NCBI GenBank assembly: GCA_017645945.1
Contig: JAGCNL010000031.1
Location: 62,001-126,000, forward strand
Direction: 5' to 3'
Length of the DNA: 64,000 bases
Source: Salinivirgaceae bacterium
GTDB taxonomy: Bacteria > Bacteroidota > Bacteroidia > Bacteroidales > SZUA-534
Below are positions 52,614 to 59,467 of the stretch, piece after piece; positions within the stretch are counted from its first letter, which is position 1, and the number at the start of each line of letters is the position of its first letter. A model generated the notes under the pieces. The model worked only from the letters and a program-made list of their open reading frames with translations, was not told where the DNA came from and did not search any database. The position numbers and the translations under genes are program-made.

Positions 52614-53558
52614 ATGGCGAAATCAAACAATGCACATTTGTTCCGCTGCTACGCGTGGCTGGTCAACACCATCGACGATTTCAACCCCACAAGGGACGAG
52701 ATTAATAGGCGCTGGGCCAACAATCGGGAACTTAACGACGACAAGGAAGACAAAATTGTTGAGAGTAGGTTCCACCGCTGGCGAAGAGAGGCTGAGGAAA
52801 TTTTCGGACTCGAAATAGAGTGCGTTAACGGCCGCTATTGCATTCATAAACCCGACGACAATCGTCAGTACAAACTCTGTCGGCAAATGCTTAACGCCTT
52901 TGCTGTCAACGACATAATAAAAGGGAATAAGGCTCTTGACAAGCAGATTCTGCTCGAAGACGTGCCGTCGGGTCAGACGCACCTGACCACCATTCTGTCG
53001 GCAATGCGCAACCACCACACACTCAGAATGATGCACCAAAGTTTTTGGCGCAACGAACCCACCTACCCAATGGTGGAGCCATATAGCCTGAAAATGTTCC
53101 GCCAACGGTGGTATCTGTTTGCCAAAGTGCTCGACAACAGCAAAAAGGACGACATAGGCAAACTTCGCACTTATGGGCTCGACCGCATTGTCAGCGCGGT
53201 TGAAACTGACGACAGTTACGCTATGCCCGACAATTTTGAAGCCAATAATATTTTTGCTAATCTTGTGGGTATCAGCGGAATAGGTAACAAAATCGAGGAA
53301 GTGAAAATTGTGGTTGAAGAAGAACAGGCCAAATATCTGCGCACATTACCGCTGCACCACTCGCAAAAAGAAGTCTGGACTGGCGAATGGGAATCGGAAT
53401 TTGAGTACAAACTGATTGTAAACGAAGAGTTTATGCGCGAATTGCGCGCCTACGGCCCCAGCCTTGAAGTGCTAGAACCCGAATGGCTGTGCGAAGAATT
53501 CCGCAAAGAGGCCGAACGCACGTTGCGAGCCTACAAAAAGACAAAAGGCAAAAAGTGA
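52614..53558 (+). CDS. WYL-domain transcriptional regulator
   Basis: A 314-aa regulator: an N-terminal winged-helix-like region (about 1-80), then the WYL domain with WYL itself at residues 166-168 in FRQRWYLFAKVLD and the conserved YGLDRIVS. The C-terminal WCX-like part is about 230-314. WYL proteins commonly control phage-defence loci and sense a small ligand or nucleic acid. The shared element upstream of this gene, the pseudo-FtsK gene and the 102-aa gene makes autoregulation plus control of the island likely. Confidence 0.88.
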   Translation: MAKSNNAHLFRCYAWLVNTIDDFNPTRDEINRRWANNRELNDDKEDKIVESRFHRWRREAEEIFGLEIECVNGRYCIHKPDDNRQYKLCRQMLNAFAVNDIIKGNKALDKQILLEDVPSGQTHLTTILSAMRNHHTLRMMHQSFWRNEPTYPMVEPYSLKMFRQRWYLFAKVLDNSKKDDIGKLRTYGLDRIVSAVETDDSYAMPDNFEANNIFANLVGISGIGNKIEEVKIVVEEEQAKYLRTLPLHHSQKEVWTGEWESEFEYKLIVNEEFMRELRAYGPSLEVLEPEWLCEEFRKEAERTLRAYKKTKGKK

Positions 53559-53618
53559 CCGCTATTAAATCTTGATAATCAATCAACAAGCGTTTTATAG
53601 ACTGATAAACCTTAAACT

Positions 53619-54113
53619 ATGAAAGATTTTGCAGCAATCGATTTTGAGACAGCAAACGGCTCACCTACAAGCGTTTGCAGTGTTGGCGTGGTTGTGGTGC
53701 GAAGCGGCGAGATTGTCGATTCGTTCTACTCGCTCATTCGGCCCGAGCCCAACTATTACGCGTGGTTCTGCCAGCAGGTGCACGGTTTGAGCCGCGAAGA
53801 CACCGACTCGGCGCTGCTCTTTCCCGACGTTTGGGCGCAGATTGAGCCGAAAATCCAGGGCCTGCCGCTTGTGGCGCACAACAAGTCGTTCGACGAGCGC
53901 TGCCTGAAAGCCGTGTTCCAAACCTACTGTATGGATTATCCTGACTATCAGTTCTTCTGCACCTGTGTGGCCGCGCGTCGGCATTTTGGCAAGGATTTAC
54001 CCGACCACCAGTTGCACACCGTGTCGGCCGCCTGCGGCTACATTCTCGAAAACCACCACCACGCCCTTGCCGACGCCGAGGCTTGCGCGGCGATTGCGAA
54101 GGTGATTTTGTGA
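53619..54113 (+). CDS. DEDDh 3'-5' exonuclease (DnaQ/RNase T-like)
   Basis: A 164-aa stand-alone exonuclease domain. ExoI is AAIDFETANG (Asp and Glu), ExoII is LPLVAHNKSFDERCL (Asp), and ExoIII is HHALADAEACA (His and Asp), so all four acidic ligands and the general-base His are present. Such proteins degrade single-stranded DNA or RNA. It lies 60 bp after the WYL gene on the same strand and is followed by a terminator. Confidence 0.92.
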   Translation: MKDFAAIDFETANGSPTSVCSVGVVVVRSGEIVDSFYSLIRPEPNYYAWFCQQVHGLSREDTDSALLFPDVWAQIEPKIQGLPLVAHNKSFDERCLKAVFQTYCMDYPDYQFFCTCVAARRHFGKDLPDHQLHTVSAACGYILENHHHALADAEACAAIAKVIL

Positions 54114-54227
54114 GATGTAATTTGGTATTGGTAGTCTGGAAACCAAAAATGCTTGAAATTTCGCAGTACCGCTTCACATTTTCATTGAAAATTCGCAGTA
54201 GAGTTGCGGATTTTAAAGGTTTTTAAG

Positions 54228-54264
54228 CAGCGCCGCCGAAAAACTCGTCCGCGCTGTTTTTTTT
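54228..54264 (+). terminator. Terminator after the exonuclease gene (direct repeat A)
   Basis: CAGCGC (54228-54233) and GCGCTG (54251-54256) close a 17-base loop containing GAAAAACTCGTCC, then eight T. The same loop and right arm recur at 57671-57697. Confidence 0.65.
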
Positions 54265-54302
54265 GTCCGCCACTCTCATTATTTGGGAGTGGCGCACCCT
54301 AA
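54237..54302 (+). repeat. Direct repeat A at the left edge of the AT-rich module
   Basis: About 66 bp, from CGAAAAACTCGTCCGCGCTG through a T-run to TTATTTGGGAGTGGCGCACC and CTAA. It is nearly identical to 57671-57737, except in the short stretch after the T-run. It combines a terminator with an operator/promoter. Confidence 0.8.
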
Positions 54303-54307
54303 ATTTG
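54271..54307 (+). promoter_or_regulatory. Operator-like element and -7 box before the pseudo-FtsK gene (site F)
   Basis: CCACTC and GAGTGG form arms of an inverted repeat around TCATTATTTGG. ACTCTC begins at 54272; the -7 box TAAATTTG begins 28 bp later at 54300. Confidence 0.65.
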
Positions 54308-54348
54308 CCGTCAGATTAATGATGTCGTACTTAAAAAAACGATTGATT

Positions 54349-55821
54349 ATGAAAAGTAATGCAAATGAAAATCAGATAATTATGACGAATGACGATTACA
54401 GCTTGCCACCAATCGAATTGCTGAACGATAGAAAAATGGCCACTAACCACGTGACTGAAGAAGAATTGGAAACCAAAAAGAAGGCCATAATCAAACTGTT
54501 AGCATCGCCAGTGCTGTCGGTTGAAATAGTATCAACAACTATCGGAGCTACGGTTACAATTTTTGAGTTAGATGTTAAAGTCTATGCTAGGCACGATAAA
54601 GGATTTGTGCCCAATACTATAGCTTTGTGCCTTGAGTGTCTTGGCGCTCGTGTGGTTCGCCGAGTTCGAGAGGAATCAACTATCAGCGTGGAAATTCCAA
54701 ATGAAAGACCGTCCAAAGTGCTTATTCGCGAGGTAATGGAATCGGAACGGGTTCAGAATTCGACACTCGAACTACCTGTGGCTATTGGCAAAACAGCAGA
54801 AAACGAGCCATTTGTGTTCGACTTGACAAAAACACCAAACTTATTTTTTAGTTGCAGCAGCCACCTTGATAAGATAATGGCAATCAATGCCATAATGATG
54901 TCGTTGCTTTACAAAAAGCACCCGTCGCAGTTGAAATTCGCTTTTTTTCCAATGAATACTGATTTTAATTTATACTACGGATTGAATGATAATTACTTTG
55001 CCGAACCGCAGAGTGGTTATAGCAATGAAAATCCACTTGATAATGAGATGCCGCGTTATGCGGGAAAGACTATAAAATCGCTTTACGCTGAAATGAAGGC
55101 TCGATATTTTCTGTTGAAAAAAGCCGCCTGCTGCAACATAAAAGATTATAATGCGAAAATCACAAACAAACTTTTGACAGCGGACGATGGATATACATAT
55201 ATGCCTTATATTGTGGCTGTTATCACCGAATATAATGAATTTTTGTCTTATTTAGGATGTGATTTCGAAATGATTACTATGCGTCTTGCCGAATTTGGCC
55301 GACTTGTTGGTATTCACTTGATTATCACAAATCACGGAGCTTACGGCATTCCTGTCAATAATCTGATTAAGCACAATAAAATGGCATATATTACTTTCAA
55401 TATGCCACGAATATCACCGCTAGTAGTAGCGGAAACACCAGACTTCGACCTATTTACAGGCCGCGGCGATATGCTTGTTTCGATGGGCGGAGAGACCACC
55501 CGTGTGCAATGCGCTTATATTGATAAGGCTGAACTTAAGCAAGTTGTGAGTCATATTGGCAATCAACTAAAAGACACAACAACCTATACTCTGCCCAAAT
55601 ATTCACCCGAAGGCAATGCCGAAGCAGAGAAATTTATGCGGCGCGACCCATTATTCGAAGAAGCGGCTCACTATGTGCAGGAGAAGCAAATGATTTCAGT
55701 GCCACTGATACAGCGGAGATTTAAGGTGGGGCAGCATAGGGCAAGTTGCATTGTTTCCCAATTGTTTGACGCGGGAATTGTTGAACCGAATATCAGGCAT
55801 TTTGTTTCAAGCGCTTGGTAA
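54349..55821 (+). CDS. FtsK-motor-like protein with destroyed ATPase site (pseudo-FtsK)
   Basis: A 490-aa protein following the order of the FtsK C-terminal motor. Residues about 40-125 correspond to the alpha domain (VSTTIGATVTIFELDV, SVEIPNERPSKVLIREV). The RecA-like core is about 140-400: PVAIGKTAENEPFVFDL, then NLFFSCSSHLDKIMAINAIM where FtsK has the Walker A GATGSGKSV; only the Lys remains. Walker B IIDEF reads VITEY. GRGDML is kept. The gamma winged helix is intact at about 432-480 (DPLFEEAAHYV, LIQRRFKVGQHRA, IVSQLFDAGIVEP). There is no membrane part. It is thus a probable DNA-binding scaffold, not a motor. ATGs at 54319 or 54322 are alternative starts. AT-rich; first gene of the module. 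Confidence 0.82.
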   Translation: MKSNANENQIIMTNDDYSLPPIELLNDRKMATNHVTEEELETKKKAIIKLLASPVLSVEIVSTTIGATVTIFELDVKVYARHDKGFVPNTIALCLECLGARVVRRVREESTISVEIPNERPSKVLIREVMESERVQNSTLELPVAIGKTAENEPFVFDLTKTPNLFFSCSSHLDKIMAINAIMMSLLYKKHPSQLKFAFFPMNTDFNLYYGLNDNYFAEPQSGYSNENPLDNEMPRYAGKTIKSLYAEMKARYFLLKKAACCNIKDYNAKITNKLLTADDGYTYMPYIVAVITEYNEFLSYLGCDFEMITMRLAEFGRLVGIHLIITNHGAYGIPVNNLIKHNKMAYITFNMPRISPLVVAETPDFDLFTGRGDMLVSMGGETTRVQCAYIDKAELKQVVSHIGNQLKDTTTYTLPKYSPEGNAEAEKFMRRDPLFEEAAHYVQEKQMISVPLIQRRFKVGQHRASCIVSQLFDAGIVEPNIRHFVSSAW

Positions 55822-55838
55822 TCAAAACGGAGGGCAAC

Positions 55839-55867
55839 AAAGCTGAAGGAGTAGAATGAATTGGGAT
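55839..55867 (+). repeat. 29-bp intergenic repeat, copy 1
   Basis: AAAGCTGAAGGAGTAG then AATGAATTGGGAT. It matches copy 2 (56413-56441) with three mismatches and lies 37 bp before the next start codon. Confidence 0.75.
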
Positions 55868-55904
55868 GTTTTTTTATTTTATGATGTCGAACTTTTAAAA
55901 AGTA

Positions 55905-56420
55905 ATGATTATGAACGATTTGAACAACATTATCGCCGCTCTCGGACTCGACAAATGCCAAACCGACAAAGAGCGGGCGGCAATACTTCAAGAAGAAATT
56001 GCCCGAAGAGAAGCCGAATTGAACCCGATTAAAGAGACGTATCGGAATGTGTTTGGGCGTATTGTTGACGAATGGTACGATGAGTTCGCAACTAAATTCC
56101 CCGATTTGGTACCAGAGTCGTTTAAACTTGACAATTGGATACAAACGATTGTTAATTATGATAGTGCACGCTGTACTATTATTATTGGTAAAGTCGAAAA
56201 TGAACTTCTCTGCTTGGTAATTATTAAACTTAAAGACCCCAAAAATGACAGGCACATAATCGATAAACTGGCAATAGAATGCCCCAAAAATTATCGGTGG
56301 AAACGTGAAAACATTATAAGTGAATGGTTTGGAATCAACGATTTTGACGCCGCATTCTCGTATTTCTGTAAGATAGTCGGGCGTTTTTGGGAATTGCAAA
56401 AGGCTGAAAAGCAAAGTTGA
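55905..56420 (+). CDS. Unknown 171-aa protein of the pseudo-FtsK module
   Basis: No family is recognised. Residues 1-60 are helical and charged (DKERAAILQEEIARREAE); the middle has beta strands (CTIIIGKVENELLCLVIIKL); the C-terminal part is Trp- and Phe-rich (YRWKREN, SEWFGINDFDAAFSYF). No signal peptide, membrane helix or metal motif. An ATG two codons in (55911) is an alternative start. It sits between the pseudo-FtsK and nuclease genes and is AT-rich like both. It could be an adaptor or an immunity factor; this is a guess. Confidence 0.65.
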   Translation: MIMNDLNNIIAALGLDKCQTDKERAAILQEEIARREAELNPIKETYRNVFGRIVDEWYDEFATKFPDLVPESFKLDNWIQTIVNYDSARCTIIIGKVENELLCLVIIKLKDPKNDRHIIDKLAIECPKNYRWKRENIISEWFGINDFDAAFSYFCKIVGRFWELQKAEKQS

Positions 56421-56441
56421 AGGTGTGGAATGAATTGGGAT
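56413..56441 (+). repeat. 29-bp intergenic repeat, copy 2
   Basis: AAAGTTGAAGGTGTGG then AATGAATTGGGAT. The first part includes the stop codon of the 171-aa gene. It ends 39 bp before the nuclease start, nearly the same distance as copy 1 has to its downstream gene. Confidence 0.75.
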
Positions 56442-56480
56442 AATGTTTAACTTTATGGGTGTTTTTACAAAAGAATTAAT

Positions 56481-57623
56481 ATGGAAAAAGGTTTAATAAT
56501 AAAGTTGTTGAATGAAATTGATGTCATTTTGCAGCAAGAAAAAGTAAAAAAAGACGAAAGTCTTAAACGTGGTGAACGATTCAGTATTTTTGAAACATTA
56601 GGGGTCGCTCATTACGAAGTAACACACTCTACTATTATTGCCAGTTTCTTAGACCCCAAAGGGAAACACGGGCAAGGAGACAAATTTTTAAAATTGTTTC
56701 TTTCAACAATTGGTGACAAAACAGACTTTAATACAGAAAAATCAACAGTGACAACAGAGTTTCCCTTTGATAATGGACGAATGGACATTCTTATCGAAGA
56801 CGACCAAAACAAAGCCATTATTATTGAGAATAAAATATATGCGGGAGACCAATCCGAACAACTCAAAAGGTATCGTGATTATGCCGTTAACCAATACAAA
56901 AATGGGTTCTCATTATATTACCTTACTTTAGATGGGCACGAAGCTAGCCTTAATAGTGCGGATGGCGTCAAATATGAATGTGTTTCATATAGAAGGGACA
57001 TTTTAAATTGGTTAGAAAATAGTATAAAAGAGAGTGCGACAACACCATTAGTCAGAGAAACAATTATTCAATATAGAAATCACATTAAACAATTAACAAG
57101 ACAAGATATGGAAACAATTAGCAAAGATGAATTGATGAAATGTATGGCGGATAATGCCGAAGCCGTTGCGGCAATTTGTAATTCGCAAGAACAGTATAAA
57201 AAACACGTATATGAAACCTTTGTGTTGCCAAGGTTTGAAAAATTCAGCAAGGATAAAGGACTGACTTTCGTTGGTATTAATCTTTTTGGAAGTGGGCAAC
57301 GTGGGTTCTACTTTAGAAGGCAAGAATGGAAAAATTCGGGAATATTTATTTGGACAGACAAGTCAGATGAAAGAGATTTCTATTGTGGAGTATCAAGTCC
57401 TGAAGGTAAAATGAATGTTGAGAAAAAGACCAAACTTGATTGTTTCTCAAAACAAGGGTCTGATGATTATTGGCCTTATGGTACAAAACCACTAGATAAG
57501 TATATGAATTGGGATGTTGACACTCTTGCGGAAATGGTTAATGGAAACTATATGAAATATATAGAAGATTTAATTCTTGAAGTCTTAAGAGAGTTAGAAT
57601 CTAAAAAGTTACCAATGCCATAA
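56481..57623 (+). CDS. PD-(D/E)XK nuclease-superfamily protein
   Basis: A 380-aa protein whose N-terminal half fits the PD-(D/E)XK family often found in accessory loci: HSTIIASFLDPKGKHGQGDK, the catalytic Asp in DNGRMDILIEDD, the E-x-K in AIIIENKIYAGDQSEQLKRY, and YYLTLDGHE. All core residues are present, so it is probably an active DNase. The C-terminal half (about 210-380) is unrecognised, with aromatic-rich beta segments that could sense a ligand. Strongly AT-rich compared with flanking genes. It is followed by a repeat of the terminator/operator unit. Confidence 0.85.
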   Translation: MEKGLIIKLLNEIDVILQQEKVKKDESLKRGERFSIFETLGVAHYEVTHSTIIASFLDPKGKHGQGDKFLKLFLSTIGDKTDFNTEKSTVTTEFPFDNGRMDILIEDDQNKAIIIENKIYAGDQSEQLKRYRDYAVNQYKNGFSLYYLTLDGHEASLNSADGVKYECVSYRRDILNWLENSIKESATTPLVRETIIQYRNHIKQLTRQDMETISKDELMKCMADNAEAVAAICNSQEQYKKHVYETFVLPRFEKFSKDKGLTFVGINLFGSGQRGFYFRRQEWKNSGIFIWTDKSDERDFYCGVSSPEGKMNVEKKTKLDCFSKQGSDDYWPYGTKPLDKYMNWDVDTLAEMVNGNYMKYIEDLILEVLRELESKKLPMP

Positions 57624-57660
57624 AACCGCAAATAATTTCTGTCTCATAATTTTGATAGTG

Positions 57661-57697
57661 CAGCGTGGTGCGAAAAACTCGTCCGCGCTGTTTTTTT
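57661..57697 (+). terminator. Terminator after the nuclease gene (part of direct repeat B)
   Basis: CAGCG (57661-57665) and CGCTG (57686-57690) with a GAAAAACTCGTCC-containing loop, then seven T. It is nearly the same as the terminator after the exonuclease gene. Confidence 0.6.
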
Positions 57698-57737
57698 ATG
57701 CCCGCTGCTCTCATTATTTGGGAGTGGCGCACCCTAA
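57671..57737 (+). repeat. Direct repeat B at the right edge of the AT-rich module
   Basis: Second copy of the unit at 54237-54302, same order and near-identical, with small changes after the T-run. The two copies bracket 3.4 kb holding exactly the three AT-rich genes. Confidence 0.8.
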
Positions 57738-57742
57738 TATTG
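57707..57742 (+). promoter_or_regulatory. Operator-like element and -7 box before the 102-aa gene (site 3)
   Basis: GCTCTCATTATTTGGGAG begins at 57707; the -7 box TAATATTG, one mismatch from TAnnTTTG, begins 28 bp later at 57735, the same spacing as at the two other sites. Confidence 0.6.
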
Positions 57743-57754
57743 CGTGCAGAAATT

Positions 57755-57786
57755 CCTTAAGGATGGCTTAATCTTCCCTTAAGGAT
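57755..57786. promoter_or_regulatory. Two CCTTAAGGAT palindromes 22 bp apart
   Basis: CCTTAAGGAT at 57755-57764 and again at 57777-57786. Each has the perfect palindrome CCTTAAGG, and the centres are about two helical turns apart, so both could face one dimeric protein. They lie in the leader of the 102-aa gene. Confidence 0.5.
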
Positions 57787-57803
57787 AAAAACAAAAAACG
57801 CGT

Positions 57804-58112
57804 ATGAAAAAGAGCAGCAAAACCGACGGCAATTGGAGCCACAAGCACGACTATCCGATTGATGAAATTTGGAACACAAACAACGCCTTGGCGCGGCTGA
57901 TAGAGCCACGTTTGCGGGCGTTCTTGGCGTTGGACAAGCACGGTTTCCCTGTCGGATTCGCCGATATGCACGAATGGAACAACGCCATTCGGCAGATGGC
58001 CGATGCCTTTGGGCTGATGAGCACCACGCACACGCTCACAAGCGAGGAGGAAACCGCCGTAAAAACTGGGCTCAACCTTTTCTGCAAACATTATTGCAAT
58101 TTATGGGATTAA
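57804..58112 (+). CDS. Unknown 102-aa soluble protein
   Basis: A helical protein of 102 aa rich in Trp and His; YPIDEIWNTNNALARLIEPR and HEWNNAIRQMADAF form amphipathic helices. No signal peptide, metal motif or recognised family. GC-rich like the exonuclease and WYL genes, unlike the module before it. It is preceded by the shared operator element and followed 21 bp later by the 168-aa gene, so the two probably form an operon. Confidence 0.65.
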   Translation: MKKSSKTDGNWSHKHDYPIDEIWNTNNALARLIEPRLRAFLALDKHGFPVGFADMHEWNNAIRQMADAFGLMSTTHTLTSEEETAVKTGLNLFCKHYCNLWD

Positions 58113-58133
58113 CAACAACTAATTTTTCAAACA

Positions 58134-58640
58134 ATGAACACATTAAACCCAAAACAACACACCCCCCAAGCAAACCAAACCGCCACTATCGTCAAGAACC
58201 GAATGCGCGAGTTTGGGCTTGAGTATCAACTCAATGAACGGCTGCTGGAGGTGAGGCTGCGGCACGGTCGGAAATTGGTTGTCACCTTGCCCGCCGACAA
58301 CACCGCCCTGGCGCAGAAGTGGCTCAGCCGCATACCGCAGAGCGTTGCCGCCATAAACAGCGTGCCGAGCAGGTATCGGGTTGAGAGCCGCCACCGCGCC
58401 AACACAGCCGTCACCCGAAAGGAGGATGCGGAGCGCTTCACATTCGTGATAAGTGTTGAGGAGATAATCGTCAGCCTGCCCAAGGGCCGCGAGTTGGCGC
58501 TGAAGCAGTCGCTCACAATGGCGCAATTCGAGCAGGCGATTGACGAAATTCCCCGCTACGAGGCCGCCATAAACAGCGTTCCGCACTATTTCCGAATTCG
58601 CCCCACGCTACCCTGCGACAGGTGGGTGGTGGAATCGTAA
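58134..58640 (+). CDS. Unknown 168-aa protein with an internal duplication
   Basis: Two related halves can be seen: KLVVTLPADNTALAQ...QSVAAINSVPSRYRV (about 48-84) and EIIVSLPKGRELALK...RYEAAINSVPHYFRI (about 109-155), each strand-helix-strand with the constant AAINSVP. This points to a duplicated small domain. No catalytic residues are recognised. It is co-oriented with, and 21 bp after, the 102-aa gene. Confidence 0.65.
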   Translation: MNTLNPKQHTPQANQTATIVKNRMREFGLEYQLNERLLEVRLRHGRKLVVTLPADNTALAQKWLSRIPQSVAAINSVPSRYRVESRHRANTAVTRKEDAERFTFVISVEEIIVSLPKGRELALKQSLTMAQFEQAIDEIPRYEAAINSVPHYFRIRPTLPCDRWVVES

Positions 58641-58661
58641 TATAGATACATTTGAATCATA

Positions 58662-58669
58662 TAATTTTG
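58662..58669 (+). promoter_or_regulatory. -7 box before the metallophosphoesterase remnant
   Basis: TAATTTTG, an exact TAnnTTTG, four bases before the remnant ATG; probably a relic promoter. Confidence 0.35.
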
Positions 58670-58673
58670 CGGC

Positions 58674-58775
58674 ATGAAAATCTCGCATCTTTCCGATACT
58701 CATGGTCTTCACCATCATATTGGGCATTTGCCCGAGACCGAAACCTGCACATGGATTGCGATAGAGATTTTATGA
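58674..58775 (+). pseudogene. Truncated metallophosphoesterase remnant
   Basis: A 33-codon frame starting MKISHLSDTHGLHHHIGHLP and ending at a stop after about a dozen unrelated residues. SDTHG is the first metal-binding motif of calcineurin-like phosphoesterases (normally about 150-200 aa); the GDxxD and GNHD motifs are absent. It is the broken 5' end of such a gene, left between the 168-aa gene and the second PLD gene, and shows past deletion in the island. Confidence 0.6.
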
Positions 58776-58868
58776 CTGGTAAATAAGCTAATTGATTGAA
58801 ATAAAGACATTAGACTTTTTTCCTATGTCTTACACCTAATACCCACATCAACAAAACACCATCCAACT

Positions 58869-59381
58869 ATGATTCAATACATTACCAATGACGACCATTA
58901 CAATCTGGTGTTGTCGCGAGTGGCGGCAGTAAAGCAGACTCTGTGGATTGGCACAGCCGACATCAAGGATTTGCACGTGAAAAGTGGCACTGACACCATT
59001 CCGTTTTTGGGCGTTCTGGCGCAACTCATCCGCAAACGGGTTGAAGTCAGACTGATACATGCCAAAGAGCCTGGCCCAAATTTCCGCGAGGATTTCGACC
59101 GATACCCCGTTTTGGCCTCTGGGTTGGAGCGTGTGCTATGTCCGCGCGTGCACTTCAAAATGCTGGTGTTCGACTGTCAAACCGTCTATATTGGCAGCGC
59201 TAACCTGACGGGTGCAGGCATTGGTATGAAAGGTAGCACCACACGCAACTTCGAAGCTGGAATCCTGACAGATGACCCTCAACTTGTGGCCGCCGCCATC
59301 AACCAGTTCGACGATGTGTGGATTGGCCGCCACTGCAAATCGTGCAACCGTCGGAAATTCTGCGGAGACCCTGTTAAATGA
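58869..59381 (+). CDS. Single-HKD phospholipase-D-like protein, paralogue 2
   Basis: A 170-aa paralogue of the gene at 51900. Shared blocks include LWIGTADIKD, VEVRLIHAKEPG, ERVLCPRVHFK and YIGSANLTGAG. The HKD motif HFKMLVFDCQTVYIGSANLT is complete, and the C-terminal Cys cluster is CKSCNRRKFCGDP. The two copies flank the island and could form a heterodimer or be duplicates left by recombination. Expected to act on DNA, RNA or phospholipid; a nuclease-type role is favoured for such short cytoplasmic members. Confidence 0.87.
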   Translation: MIQYITNDDHYNLVLSRVAAVKQTLWIGTADIKDLHVKSGTDTIPFLGVLAQLIRKRVEVRLIHAKEPGPNFREDFDRYPVLASGLERVLCPRVHFKMLVFDCQTVYIGSANLTGAGIGMKGSTTRNFEAGILTDDPQLVAAAINQFDDVWIGRHCKSCNRRKFCGDPVK

Positions 59382-59414
59382 GAAACAAATGTGACTTGAG
59401 CCATTTGCTTTCAG

Positions 59415-59445
59415 TTTGTGTTATCGCTAAAAATTCCTATCTTTA
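59415..59445 (+). promoter_or_regulatory. Promoter of mltF-like gene
   Basis: TTTG at 59415-59418, 19 bases, then TATCTTTA (59438-59445), one mismatch from TAnnTTTG; 22 bases before the ATG. Confidence 0.65.
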
Positions 59446-59467
59446 ACACGATTTTTATGTTTGAGCG

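Noticed and set aside
54349..55821. Calling this gene the chromosomal FtsK
   Set aside because: It lacks the membrane domain and linker and has lost Walker A and B, so it cannot be the working divisome translocase.
51900..59381. Calling the island a prophage or a transposon
   Set aside because: No integrase, transposase, capsid or tail gene, no tRNA-type attachment site and no terminal inverted repeats were seen; only the direct repeats at 54237 and 57671 are present.
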